DNA from: Cereibacter_A azotoformans
GTDB lineage: Bacteria; Pseudomonadota; Alphaproteobacteria; Rhodobacterales; Rhodobacteraceae
DNA: 64,000 nt
Assembly: GCF_003050905.1 (NCBI RefSeq)
Contig: NZ_QAOT01000012.1
Strand: one strand, 5' to 3'
Shown: positions 1 through 10,385 of the stretch, one piece after another
How the letters are laid out: every line of letters begins with the position of its first letter
Position numbering within the stretch: the stretch's first letter is position 1
Program-made: the position numbers and the translations under genes
The notes under the pieces: generated by a model
Told to the model about the DNA's origin: nothing
The model's database searches: none
Seen by the model: the letters and a program-made list of their open reading frames with translations, nothing else

Positions 1-61
1 GCCAAAACCCCTCTGACGAACGCCGTGTAGTCACATAATGGCTCATTCCGCCATAATGACA

Positions 62-898
62 TCAATTGCTTAGCGGTTTTGCTGTCGAACTTGGGGGGTC
101 GCGCTTGTCCTCATCAAGGTCGGCAACCCCGACTTCGCTTCCTGCGATCTTCAGCTTCTCGAACGGGTTCACCGCCTTGCCCCGAAGGTCGAACTCGGTG
201 AGGCCGAAGTTGGCCACCGCGACCAGCACGTTCAATTCGCGCCGCACGGAGGCGGGAGACAGGGTTCCGCCGCCGCTTCTTTCGCTTGAGAGCATGTGGT
301 CTCGGACCGCGCGCGCGTCCTCCCGCTTCAGGTCTTCCAGCGGGCATGTCCTGACCCGCTCCCCGAGGGCCTTTCGGACACGGGCGAAGATGCGCTCCAG
401 CCGTATCGCCGCAGCACGGTTATCGTCTCCCGCGCCGCCCGCCAGCTTCTCCTTCAGATACAGCTTTCGGGCATCCTCAAGGGTGTGCTTGGGAACCGCA
501 GGAGGTTCCTTGAGGGCCTGGACGACAGCCGTTCGGCCCTGCCGGTGCATCTCCTCCGCAAGGTGGTCGCGAAGTTCGTCCTCATCAAGACCCGTGCCAC
601 CTTGAGAGACCAGAGCCTCGGCCTCGGTCTTCGCTGCCTGCCATTCCTCGCGAGGTGTCGCCGTTGCCGCAGGCCGCCATGGGGCAGGGGCGGGAGCCAC
701 GATGCTTACCAGCCGCTCGAACTCGGTCTCAAGCTGCCCATACTCCCGCCGCAGGGCTGCACCGCTGGTGGCCTCCAAGACCCGCTTGAAGGTCTTCATC
801 CCGGCTCGCTCCTGCGCCTCCTTGGGGATGCGCCTGCGATACTGCCACTTGCCCGAGCGGGCCTTCTGGAGATGCTCCAAGGTCATCGCTACAGCCAC
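62..898 (-). pseudogene. Tyrosine recombinase (integrase), N-terminal part only
   Basis: The 278-residue product looks like the front half of a phage/island-type tyrosine integrase. It has a basic N-terminal segment (KWQYRRRIPKEAQ, of the DUF6538 kind) and a helical core-binding region up to about residue 255 (SPASVRRELNVLVAVANF, then NPFEKLKI). The catalytic domain with the R...H-x-x-R...Y residues is absent: the frame closes at 62 just after the DEDKRDP linker where that domain should begin. The break coincides with a run of six G (93-98, plus strand). Moving by one base at this run gives an open frame (reading PKFDSKTAKQLM...) to the window edge, so a frameshift is as likely as a deletion. 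The 898 start is GTG; an ATG lies at 886. It sits 91 nt beyond the 3' end of tRNA-Thr, the usual position of an island integrase. Confidence 0.65.
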
Positions 899-903
899 CG
901 TCT

Positions 904-933
904 GTGTCCCTTCCGTGTCCCGGCCTGTGTCCC
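904..933. repeat. Three GTGTCCC direct repeats between integrase and tRNA
   Basis: The heptamer GTGTCCC occurs at 904-910, 915-921 and 927-933, spaced 11 and 12 nt, about one helical turn. It lies just upstream of the integrase start and close to the tRNA-Thr 3' end. This is the position and spacing expected for arm-type integrase binding sites, but that role is inference. Confidence 0.45.
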
Positions 934-989
934 GAGCGAGAAGGTAACCCTGCGAGTTCCTTAGATATTTGGGGAAGATAAAGGAGAAG

Positions 990-1065
990 TGGTGCCGGTG
1001 AAGGGACTCGAACCCCCGACCCCATCATTACGAATGACGTGCTCTACCAGCTGAGCTACACCGGC
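990..1065 (-). tRNA. tRNA-Thr (anticodon CGU)
   Basis: The minus strand folds as a standard 76-nt cloverleaf. The acceptor stem GCCGGTG pairs with CACCGGC. The D arm is GCTC/GAGC. The anticodon stem CGTCA/TGATG carries the loop TTCGTAA, so the anticodon is CGT, reading ACG (Thr). The T loop is TTCGAGT. The 3' CCA is encoded (990-992). Its 3' end faces the integrase fragment, so it is the probable attachment site of the former element. The gene itself looks intact. Confidence 0.95.
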
Positions 1066-1228
1066 ACTTCTCTGGAAGGTCCGCAGGGCGGACCTGTCCG
1101 TCGCTTCTCCGGTCCAAGCCGCTGATGTTGCGGTCTTACCGGGGATCCGGCGCACAGCGGCTGGTCCGCCTGCGCCCGATCCGGCGATGTTGCGGGCTTC
1201 TAGCAAAGTCCCGCGGCGGTGGGTAGCC

Positions 1229-2677
1229 CTATTTTGAGGCGGGCTCAACCGCTTTTTCGTCGATCACGTCATCATCCACGGCCGCGGCCTGCGCCGCCGC
1301 GGGCGCGCCCACGATCAGCGGCAGAAGCTCGGTTCCGGTCGCGCTCGGCGTGGATTTCCGGGTGGGTTCGCGCCAGCTGAGCGTGTCGAAACCGCCGCAG
1401 TTGTCGCAGATCGGCGCCCAGTTGGCGTGGACTGTCTGGCAGTTGTCGCAGCACCACTGCGGACCCCGAGGCGCCGACAACGCGCGCGCCAGCCAGCCGC
1501 GCACCACAGCCTCGTCGCCGCCTTCGCCGCGTTCGACCGCCGCCATGATGGTCAGCGACCGCTGCGTCGGATGGCGAGAGACGATGTCGCCGAGCGCGCG
1601 CCGCGCGGCCGGGAAATCCTCGGCGGCCAGCGACAACTCCGCGGTCAGCAGCCTCGACTCTTCATGATCGGGATTGATCGACGTGAGCGTGCGGAACCGC
1701 TTGAGCCGCTCGACCGGGGTCTCGTTCGGCTCGATCTCGGCGAAGGCCGCGGCCAGATCGGGGTGGGGCTCGGCCTCCCACGCCTTCTTCAGCACCCGCG
1801 TCGCGTATTTCTTGTTGCCCTGTGCCAGGTAGCTGCGCGCCGCCATGGCGGCGGCCGGGATCAGGTCCGGCGACTGCTTGTTGGCCAGGATCGCCGCCTC
1901 GCGCGCCTCGATCGAGGCATTCTCGTCGAACACGTCCTTGGCTGTCTGCAGCGCCAGCACCGCGTCGCGCCGCTTGTAAACGGCCTTGGGCAGGGCGCCC
2001 GATTTCATCTTGGCGGTGAGGGTGCTGCGCGCGCCCGACCAGTCGTGGCGGTCGGCCTGCAGCTTCAGCAGGATGTCCTGCGTTTCCGAATGCTTGGGGT
2101 TGATCTCGAAGGCCTTCTGGGCCAGCGCCAGCGCGGTTTCGGTGTCGCCCTCGTCCAGCTTCTGCTTGAGAAGGCCCCGGATGCCGACGAACTTCGTCCG
2201 CTCATCCTGCAGAAGCAGCTTGTAGGATTCCTGCGCGCGGCGCGAATCGCCCGCCTGCTGGGCCGCCTGCGCGTTCAGCAGCGTCGTCATCGCGTTCTGC
2301 CCGAGGTATTTCCGCGCCTTCGACGCCCGCGACATCGCCATGCGCGGTTCGCCCGCGGCCAGCGCCATCATGCCCTCGGACAAGGCCCGCAGCCCCTTTT
2401 GCTCGCGCGAGCGGTCGAAGTAGCGCGAGACGGCGGTCTCGTCGCCGTTCAGGAAGCGCAGCACCGCGAAGAGGAACCCCATGATCTTCAGGAACAGCCA
2501 GACCGTGAAGATCAGCAGCAGCGCCGCGATCACGGCCTGCAACGGCCCGAGGTTCAGCTCGAGGTTGCCGACGGCCAGACGCAAGGCGCCGCCGCTCTCC
2601 ATCAGCATCGAGGCGCCGAACGTGAGCCCCACCACGAGGGCCACGAAAATCAGGATCTTGATCAAGGACCAAAGCAT
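1229..2677 (-). CDS. hemY: HemY-type TPR membrane protein with C-terminal zinc ribbon
   Basis: The 482-residue protein has two N-terminal membrane segments (about 4-24 and 44-73) around a HemY_N domain (MLWSLIKILIFVALVVGL; FLNGDETAVSRYFDRSREQKG). A long helical TPR region follows (for example ALAQKAFEINPKHSETQ). This is the E. coli HemY family, a tetrapeptide-repeat membrane protein genetically linked to heme synthesis; it is not the protoporphyrinogen oxidase once also called HemY. Near residues 409-427 it has paired cysteines (CDNCQTVH...CDNCGGFD), a rubredoxin-like metal ribbon resembling the one in LapB/YciM. An open frame continues far upstream inside the next gene, but the ATG at 2677 starts the hydrophobic N-terminus. 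It follows the mitofilin gene by 10 nt, so the two are probably cotranscribed with hemD. Confidence 0.88.
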   Translation of the reverse strand: MLWSLIKILIFVALVVGLTFGASMLMESGGALRLAVGNLELNLGPLQAVIAALLLIFTVWLFLKIMGFLFAVLRFLNGDETAVSRYFDRSREQKGLRALSEGMMALAAGEPRMAMSRASKARKYLGQNAMTTLLNAQAAQQAGDSRRAQESYKLLLQDERTKFVGIRGLLKQKLDEGDTETALALAQKAFEINPKHSETQDILLKLQADRHDWSGARSTLTAKMKSGALPKAVYKRRDAVLALQTAKDVFDENASIEAREAAILANKQSPDLIPAAAMAARSYLAQGNKKYATRVLKKAWEAEPHPDLAAAFAEIEPNETPVERLKRFRTLTSINPDHEESRLLTAELSLAAEDFPAARRALGDIVSRHPTQRSLTIMAAVERGEGGDEAVVRGWLARALSAPRGPQWCCDNCQTVHANWAPICDNCGGFDTLSWREPTRKSTPSATGTELLPLIVGAPAAAQAAAVDDDVIDEKAVEPASK

Positions 2678-2687
2678 GGAACCGGCC

Positions 2688-3983
2688 TCACTTCCCTTCC
2701 GCGGCTGCGGCGAGGGCCGCGACGGCGTCGATTGCCTCAATGCGTGTGCGCGCCGCCTCGGTCCAGCCGGCCATGGCCTCCTGACCCTCGGGCGGCAGCG
2801 CCGCGATCTCTTCCAGCGCCTTCCGCAGATCTCCCGTGCGGACGGCGGCCTCTGCGCGCGACAGCACGGCGTCGGGATCGTCGCCGGCCCGCGGCGCCAG
2901 CGAACGCACGCCCGCCTCCGAGAGCAGGAAGGCCTGCGCCCGCGAGGTCCAGCTGTTGCCCATCGTCGCGCGGCGGGAAACGGCCAGCGCCTCGCGGGCG
3001 GCGGCCGGGAACTCGTCCTCGAGCGTGTCGAGGGTTGCAACGCCCCCTTCGGCGTGGGTGCCGAGAGCCGCGGGCGGCTCGACGCCCCGCTCGGAAAGCT
3101 GCTGCAGCGGCTCGGCGAAGGGCGAGCCCGCGTCAATGGCGGCCTCGACCTGTGCGAGGGCCGCGGCGGTGGTGGCGGCCCGCGCCTGCGACTCGGCCTC
3201 GGCCTTGAGGTCGGCCGCGGCCCGCTCGGCCTCGGCGATCCGGGCCTGCGCCTCGGCCTGCGCGTCGCTGACCGCCGAGCCCGAAGCTTCGGCGATCTGT
3301 TGGCGAAGCGCCTCGATCTCGGCCTCGAGCGATCCGGTATCCGCAGCCGGAGCCTGTTCGGACGGCGCCTCGGCCAGTTGCGCCTCGAGTTCGGCCACAC
3401 GGGCCTCGGCCGCTGCGGCGCGATCCTGCGCGGCCGTCAGCTCTTCCTGCGAGGGGCCGGCGACCGGAGCGGGTTCGGCGGCCGGGGCCGCCTGCGACGC
3501 CGCGGCGAGTTCGGCGCGAAGCTGCTCGATCTCGCGCTGCTGCGCCGCGGACTGGTCGGTCTGGCCGTAGTTGGCAAGCGGCCAGTCGGGCTGGGCGTGG
3601 CGGGAATAGGCGAAACCGCCCGCCGCGCCTGCAATCCCACCCACGAGAAGCAGCACGAAGCCGGCCGGCCCGCTGCCGCTGCGCTGCGGCTCGGGCTTGC
3701 GCGGTGGCGGCGGGGGCACGGGCGCCGGCTCGTCCAGCTCTTCGCGGTCGTGGGCGGGCGGCATCTCGGCGATGATCTCGGCTTCGTCGGGCAGCGTGCG
3801 ATCCCGATCGGCGGGTTCGGCGGTGGCGCCCTCCGTGGTCAGACCCTCGGCCCCTGATTCGGCGGGTGCGGGTTCGGCGGGCTCTCGCGCCTCCACAGGT
3901 TCCGGGTTGGAAAGGGACTGGGGATCGGGCGCGTCGTCGTCCCGATTCTTCTCACCAGGTTCGCGGGACTCCGGTTCTGACAT
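2688..3983 (-). CDS. Mitofilin-family inner-membrane protein (bacterial Mic60)
   Basis: The 431-residue protein has an acidic, proline-rich N-terminus. A single transmembrane helix lies at about 107-126 and contains glycine-rich GGIAGAAGG. A long Ala/Glu-rich coiled coil follows (about 140-280), then a C-terminal helical mitofilin domain (LQQLSERGVEPP onward). This layout matches alphaproteobacterial Mic60, the relative of the mitochondrial MICOS subunit that shapes crista junctions. Homologues from Rhodobacter have been reported to bend membranes, which fits a role in intracytoplasmic membrane architecture. The gene sits between hemD and hemY, as in other alphaproteobacteria. Sequence identity in the coiled coil is low, so the call rests mainly on architecture and context. 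Confidence 0.8.
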   Translation of the reverse strand: MSEPESREPGEKNRDDDAPDPQSLSNPEPVEAREPAEPAPAESGAEGLTTEGATAEPADRDRTLPDEAEIIAEMPPAHDREELDEPAPVPPPPPRKPEPQRSGSGPAGFVLLLVGGIAGAAGGFAYSRHAQPDWPLANYGQTDQSAAQQREIEQLRAELAAASQAAPAAEPAPVAGPSQEELTAAQDRAAAAEARVAELEAQLAEAPSEQAPAADTGSLEAEIEALRQQIAEASGSAVSDAQAEAQARIAEAERAAADLKAEAESQARAATTAAALAQVEAAIDAGSPFAEPLQQLSERGVEPPAALGTHAEGGVATLDTLEDEFPAAAREALAVSRRATMGNSWTSRAQAFLLSEAGVRSLAPRAGDDPDAVLSRAEAAVRTGDLRKALEEIAALPPEGQEAMAGWTEAARTRIEAIDAVAALAAAAEGK

Positions 3984-4050
3984 CGCCGTGCCTTCCAGTT
4001 TTTCAGGTGTTTTGTGACCGCAGTCACCCTAGCGACTGCGGCGGGTTGCC

Positions 4051-4794
4051 TCAAGCATCTGCCTCTGCGTCAAGTAGCGCCTTGACCGCATCGAGAAGCG
4101 CCTCGGCATCGGGACGGGCCGCGACGCGCAGACGGGCCGGAAAGAGAGCGCCGGCGGCCTCGGCCACGGCCGGGCTCATCGCGGCCACCCAGAGCTGCGG
4201 GGCCACACCCGCCCGCGCCAGTTCGAGCCCCAGCAGCCGGGCCGTCCGAGGCGAGAACAGCGGCGCCAGCACCGGCGCCCCGCCGGCCAGCAGCGCCAGC
4301 GCCTCGGGCAACAGCGGTTGCGGGCGCTGGTCATAGACCACGGCCTCCACCACCACGAGCCCCTGCGCCGCAAGCCGGGGCGCCACCTCTCCGCGCGACT
4401 CCGCGCCCCGCAGGTGAAGGAGCGGCCCCCTCTCGCCCGCGGCGACGATGGCGGCGATCAGCGCCTCGGCATCGCCTTCGGCCGACTGCGCATCCAGCCC
4501 CGCGGCCCGCGCGGCCCGCGCGGTGCGGTTGCCCACGCACCAGGCGCGACCCACGCCCGCCAATCCGGGCGCGGCGAGGCGGCGAAAGCCTTCCACGCCG
4601 GTCTCGGAGGTGAAGATCAGCGCCTCGGGCCGCAGCGCAATCGGGGGAGAGAGGAACTCGGGCACCATCAGCGGCGAGGTCACCAGCCGCACCGGCCCGA
4701 GCGCCTCGCGCAGCGCCACGGCAAAGCGCGCGCCCTGCGCCTCGGGGCGGGTGAGAAGGACGGCCGGAAGGAGGGGGCGGGATTGTGGGGCCAT
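4051..4794 (-). CDS. hemD: Uroporphyrinogen-III synthase
   Basis: The 247-residue protein would cyclise hydroxymethylbilane with inversion of ring D to uroporphyrinogen III, the branch point to heme, bacteriochlorophyll and cobalamin. Family features are the N-terminal LLTRPEAQG, the segment ALIFTSETGVEGF, the central VGNRTARAARAAG and the C-terminal FSPRTARLLGLEL and AAMSPAVAEAAGAL. It probably begins at the ATG at 4794; the frame is open further upstream but only inside the antisense of tsaD. It is divergent from tsaD (45 nt between starts) and heads the hemD-mic60-hemY series. hemC is not adjacent in this window. Confidence 0.9.
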   Translation of the reverse strand: MAPQSRPLLPAVLLTRPEAQGARFAVALREALGPVRLVTSPLMVPEFLSPPIALRPEALIFTSETGVEGFRRLAAPGLAGVGRAWCVGNRTARAARAAGLDAQSAEGDAEALIAAIVAAGERGPLLHLRGAESRGEVAPRLAAQGLVVVEAVVYDQRPQPLLPEALALLAGGAPVLAPLFSPRTARLLGLELARAGVAPQLWVAAMSPAVAEAAGALFPARLRVAARPDAEALLDAVKALLDAEADA

Positions 4795-4839
4795 GAGCAA
4801 GGTGTTACCTGCGGTCAGAACCTTCGGCAACGGCGCCCC

Positions 4840-5931
4840 ATGTCTCACCCGCTCACCTTCCTCGGCATCGAGAGCAGCTGCGACGACACCGCGGCGGCCG
4901 TGGTGCGCGCGGCCGAGCGGGCCGAGATCCTGTCCTCGGTGGTGGACGGGCAGGCCGCGCTTCACGCGCCCTTCGGCGGCGTGGTGCCGGAAATCGCGGC
5001 TCGCGCCCATGCCGAGCGGCTCGACCTCTGCGTCGAACGCGCGCTGCAGGAGGCCGGGCTGGGTCTTGGCGATCTCGACGGGATCGCGGTGACGGCGGGG
5101 CCGGGCCTGATCGGGGGCGTGCTGTCGGGCGTGATGCTGGCCAAGGGGCTGGCGGCGGGAACGGGCCTGCCGCTCGTGGGGGTGAATCACCTCGCGGGCC
5201 ACGCGCTCACACCACGGCTGACCGACGCGCTTGCCTTTCCCTATCTGATGCTTCTCGTGTCGGGAGGTCATTGCCAGTTCCTGATCGCTCGTGGAGCGGA
5301 AGCATTCTCGCGCCTTGGCGGTTCCATCGACGATGCGCCGGGCGAGGCTTTCGACAAGACCGCCAAGCTTCTGGGCCTGCCGCAACCCGGAGGCCCCTCG
5401 GTCGAGGCCGAGGCGGCCACGGGCGATCCGCGCCGCTTCGCCTTTCCGCGACCGATGCTGGACCGGCCGGGGTGCGACATGTCCTTCTCGGGGCTGAAGA
5501 CCGCGCTGCTCCGGGCCCGCGACGGGATCGTGGCGGAGAAGGGCGGGATCACGCGGCAGGATCGGGCCGATCTCTGCGCGGGCTTTCAGGCGGCCGTGGT
5601 GGATGTGCTGGCGGAAAAGACCCGCCGCGCGCTCGCGATCTATGCGGAGGAACAGGCGCCCGTGCCCGCGCTGGCGGTGGCCGGCGGGGTGGCGGCCAAC
5701 GGGCCGATCCGCGCGGCGCTGACCCGCGTGGCCGAGGAGGCGGGCGTGCGCTTCCTCGCCCCGCCGCTCCGGCTTTGCACGGACAATGCGGCCATGATCG
5801 CCTGGGCGGGCATCGAGAGGTTTCGGGCGGGCGGTCGCGACGGGATGGATCTGCAGGCCCGTCCGCGCTGGCCGCTCGACCAGAGCGCGCCGGCCCTGAT
5901 CGGGTCGGGCAGGAAGGGGGCAAAGGCATGA
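4840..5931 (+). CDS. tsaD: tRNA t6A37 threonylcarbamoyltransferase TsaD
   Basis: The 363-residue ASKHA-fold protein transfers the threonylcarbamoyl group to A37 of ANN-decoding tRNAs, working with TsaB and TsaE. Visible signatures are the start FLGIESSCDDTA, the metal-binding HLAGHALT, LLVSGGHCQ, DDAPGEAFDKTAKLLGL and the C-terminal CTDNAAMIAW. Length is normal. It was formerly annotated as gcp, an O-sialoglycoprotein endopeptidase. The ATG at 4840 is the first start past the divergent hemD promoter region. The stop overlaps the gpsA start (ATGA), so the two are translationally coupled. Its partner tsaE lies far away at 52087. Confidence 0.96.
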   Translation: MSHPLTFLGIESSCDDTAAAVVRAAERAEILSSVVDGQAALHAPFGGVVPEIAARAHAERLDLCVERALQEAGLGLGDLDGIAVTAGPGLIGGVLSGVMLAKGLAAGTGLPLVGVNHLAGHALTPRLTDALAFPYLMLLVSGGHCQFLIARGAEAFSRLGGSIDDAPGEAFDKTAKLLGLPQPGGPSVEAEAATGDPRRFAFPRPMLDRPGCDMSFSGLKTALLRARDGIVAEKGGITRQDRADLCAGFQAAVVDVLAEKTRRALAIYAEEQAPVPALAVAGGVAANGPIRAALTRVAEEAGVRFLAPPLRLCTDNAAMIAWAGIERFRAGGRDGMDLQARPRWPLDQSAPALIGSGRKGAKA

Positions 5932-6845
5932 TCGGCATCCTCGGCGCAGGCGCTTTTGGCACGGCCCTTGCCGTCACCCTCGGACGCGAGCAGCCCGTAA
6001 CACTCTGGGCGCGGCGCGGCGTGGCGAAGCTCGAGCTGGAGCTTCCCCCGCTGGTGCGGCTGACGTCGGACATCGAAACCGTCACCGAGCCGACCGTGCT
6101 GCTTGCGGTGCCCATGCAGGCCCTGGGCGGGCTTCTGCGGGAGCATGCGGCCCAACTCGAGGGCCGGGCGCTGGTCGCCTGCTGCAAGGGCGTGGATCTT
6201 GCCACCGGCCACGGCCCGACCGCGCTGATCGCCGAAGCCTGCCCGCGCGCCACGGCCGCGATCCTGACGGGGCCGAGCTTTGCCGCCGACATCGCCCGCG
6301 GACTGCCGACCGCCCTGACCCTTGCCACCGCGGACGAGGCCGCGGGCGAGGCGCTGCAACGCCAGCTTTCGACGGCGACGCTCCGGCTTTACCGCACGAC
6401 GGATACGGTGGGGGCCGAGCTGGGCGGCGCGCTGAAGAACGTGATCGCCATCGCCGCGGGCGTCGTCATCGGCGCGGGCCTCGGGCAATCCGCGCGGGCC
6501 GCCCTGATGACGCGGGGCTATGCCGAGATGCAGCGGCTGGCGCTGGCGCTCGGGGCGCGCGCCGATACGCTCGCGGGCCTGTCGGGGCTGGGGGATCTGG
6601 TGCTGACCTGCACCTCCGAACAGTCGCGGAACTTCCGCTACGGGCAGGCGCTCGGCGCGGGCGCGGGCTTCGATCCCGCCGTGACGGTCGAGGGCCGGGC
6701 GACGGCGGCGGCGGTCGTGGCGCTGGCCGCGCGGCGCGAAATCGACATGCCGATCACGGCGATGGTGGATGCGCTGATCGACGGGCGCGTGACGCTGCCG
6801 CAAGCCATCCAGACCCTTTTGTCCCGCCCCCTGAAACAGGAGTAG
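5928..6845 (+). CDS. gpsA: Glycerol-3-phosphate dehydrogenase [NAD(P)+]
   Basis: The 305-residue cytosolic enzyme reduces dihydroxyacetone phosphate to sn-glycerol-3-phosphate for phospholipid synthesis. The N-terminal Rossmann motif GILGAGAFGTALA is intact. TGPSFAADIARGLPTA, the catalytic-lysine segment GGALKNVIAIAAG and LSGLGDLVLTC are all present. It is about 20-30 residues shorter than typical GpsA; the gap falls in the N-terminal domain after WARRG, where many homologues have a longer loop, and no motif is lost. It overlaps tsaD by 4 nt and is followed 3 nt later by the YciI-like gene, so tsaD-gpsA-yciI-EVE form one unit. Confidence 0.95.
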   Translation: MIGILGAGAFGTALAVTLGREQPVTLWARRGVAKLELELPPLVRLTSDIETVTEPTVLLAVPMQALGGLLREHAAQLEGRALVACCKGVDLATGHGPTALIAEACPRATAAILTGPSFAADIARGLPTALTLATADEAAGEALQRQLSTATLRLYRTTDTVGAELGGALKNVIAIAAGVVIGAGLGQSARAALMTRGYAEMQRLALALGARADTLAGLSGLGDLVLTCTSEQSRNFRYGQALGAGAGFDPAVTVEGRATAAAVVALAARREIDMPITAMVDALIDGRVTLPQAIQTLLSRPLKQE

Positions 6846-6848
6846 CCC

Positions 6849-7121
6849 ATGCGCGTGGCCCTGATCTGCACCGACCGGCCCGGTGCGCTCCAGACCCGGC
6901 TCGACAACCGCGCCGCCCACCTTGCCTATATCGCCGAAACCGGCGTGGTCGAGATGGCCGGTCCGTTCCTCTCGCCCGAGGGGCAGATGACCGGCTCTCT
7001 CGTGGTGCTCGAGGTGGAGACGCTGGCCGATGCCGAGGCCTGGGCCGCTGGCGATCCCTACGCCCGGGCGGGGCTGTTCGAGAGCGTGACGATCTCGGAG
7101 TGGAAGAAGGTGGTGGGCTGA
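6849..7121 (+). CDS. YciI-like protein
   Basis: The 90-residue cytosolic alpha/beta protein belongs to the YCII (dimeric ferredoxin-like) family. Characteristic segments are RLDNRAAHLAYIAE, the central GPFLSPEGQMTGSLVVLEV and DPYARAGLFESVTISEW. The conserved His/Asp pair of the family is present (H in AAHLAY, D in AGDPYARAGL). The reaction is not known for most members; some homologues are linked to chloro-aromatic turnover. The stop overlaps the next start (ATGA). Confidence 0.85.
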   Translation: MRVALICTDRPGALQTRLDNRAAHLAYIAETGVVEMAGPFLSPEGQMTGSLVVLEVETLADAEAWAAGDPYARAGLFESVTISEWKKVVG

Positions 7122-7534
7122 TGGCCTTCTGGCTGTTCAAGTCCGAGCCCGACGCCTGGTCGTGGGAGCAGCAGCAGGCCAGGGGCCAGGCCGGAGAGGA
7201 ATGGACCGGCGTGCGCAACTATCAGGCGCGCAACCACATGCGGGCCATGAAACTCGGCGAGCGCGGGTTCTTCTACCATTCCAACATCGGCAAGGAAGTC
7301 GTGGGCATCGTCGAGGTCTGCGGCCTGTCCGCGCCCGATTCCACCGCCGACGATCCGCGCTGGGACTGCGTGACGGTCCGGGCGGTGGAGCCGATGCCGA
7401 GGCCCGTCACGCTCGAGGCCATCAAGGCCGAGCCGCGGCTGGCCGGCATGGTGCTCGTCACCAATTCGCGCCTCTCGGTCCAGCCGGTCGGCGACGAGGA
7501 ATGGCGCGTGATCTGCGAGATGGGCGGCCTCTGA
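7121..7534 (+). CDS. EVE domain protein
   Basis: The 137-residue protein is a single EVE domain (PUA-like fold), starting with the diagnostic FWLFKSEPDAWSWE. It continues with WTGVRNYQARNHMRAMKLGERGFFYHS and KEVVGIVEV. EVE domains are thought to bind modified bases in RNA or DNA, and stand-alone versions are widespread with unknown targets. The start is the ATG overlapping the preceding stop; an in-frame upstream Met at 7100 lies inside the previous gene and breaks the conserved N-terminus. It is the last gene of the tsaD operon. Confidence 0.9.
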   Translation: MAFWLFKSEPDAWSWEQQQARGQAGEEWTGVRNYQARNHMRAMKLGERGFFYHSNIGKEVVGIVEVCGLSAPDSTADDPRWDCVTVRAVEPMPRPVTLEAIKAEPRLAGMVLVTNSRLSVQPVGDEEWRVICEMGGL

Positions 7535-7562
7535 ACCATCTGCGGTCCGCGGGACAGCAAAA

Positions 7563-7588
7563 GGCCCCGCCGCGGATGCGACGGGGCC
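7563..7588 (-). terminator. Rho-independent terminator of pnp
   Basis: An 11-bp stem with one mismatch and loop GGAT lies 29 nt past the pnp stop. On the minus strand it is followed by TTTTGCTG. It also lies between the convergent EVE gene and pnp and may stop both, but only the minus direction has a T run. Confidence 0.75.
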
Positions 7589-7616
7589 AAAGCCTGAGCG
7601 GCAGGCGCCCGGAAGA

Positions 7617-9761
<2,145 letters not shown>

Positions 9762-9912
9762 CTCGTTTCCTGTCCTGACCGGGGGACCCTCCGCCCGGCC
9801 TGTTGCGTACGGGCCGCATGCCCGTGGCTCCTGTCTCATGCCGTGGCCTGTCCCGCGGAGCCCGTCGGGGAGGCCGTCATCCGCGGAGAAGCCTCCCCGC
9901 ATCCGGAATAGG

Positions 9913-9934
9913 AAAACGCGCCCCGCAGGGCGCG
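9913..9934 (-). terminator. Terminator between rpsO and pnp
   Basis: On the minus strand a GC hairpin (CGCGCCC with GGGCGCG) is directly followed by TTTTCC, 9 nt past the rpsO stop. It would terminate or attenuate rpsO transcription before pnp, so pnp likely also has its own promoter in 9762-9912. Confidence 0.75.
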
Positions 9935-9942
9935 CTTCAAGG

Positions 9943-10212
9943 TCAGCGGCGGAGGCCCAGACGCGCGATCAGCGCGGTGTAGCGGGCTTCTTCCTTCTTC
10001 TTGAGGTAGTCGAGCAGCTTGCGGCGCTGCGCCACCATCATCAGGAGACCCCGACGGGAGTGGTTGTCCTTCTTGTGGGACTTGAAGTGCTCGGTCAGCG
10101 TCGCGATGCGCGAGCTGAGGATCGCCACCTGGACTTCCGGCGAGCCGGTGTCGCCTTCCTTGGTGGCGTATTCCTTGATGAGACGGGCTTTTTCTTCGAC
10201 GGTGATCGACAT
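9943..10212 (-). CDS. rpsO: 30S ribosomal protein S15
   Basis: The 89-residue primary-binding 30S protein contacts 16S rRNA helices 20-22 and takes part in a subunit bridge. Full-length family signatures are [18 protein letters not shown], the loop [16 protein letters not shown] and [23 protein letters not shown] at the end. The start at 10212 gives the normal length; the longer open frame upstream has no similarity. It precedes pnp, as in most proteobacteria. Confidence 0.97.
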
Positions 10213-10385
10213 CGGATACTCCATGTTCTGTGTGTGACGGCGCAAGCCGGGATGTCGTCCAGCAGGGCCCTGTAGCTCCGCCACCAGGGGCGGATGCGCG
10301 CCTATACGGGAAAAACGCCTGAAAGGAAAGCGTCTTCTCCGCCGAGGGGTGGCGCGCGGGCGATCCGTGGCGGGCGGCGGCGGCG

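Noticed and set aside
1..61. End of an insertion sequence at the left edge
   Set aside because: A CATAATG direct repeat (36-42, 52-58) is seen, but there is no inverted terminal repeat, target duplication or transposase frame inside the window.
2678..3400. N-terminal extension of hemY by 241 codons
   Set aside because: The extension lies entirely inside mic60 in another frame and is a Pro/Arg/Ser-rich shadow; the hydrophobic HemY N-terminus begins at 2677.
1427..3857. Plus-strand frames of 450-600 codons opposite hemY and mic60
   Set aside because: Low-complexity Arg/Gly/Pro-rich translations with no family pattern; the opposite strand carries clear membrane and TPR/coiled-coil genes.
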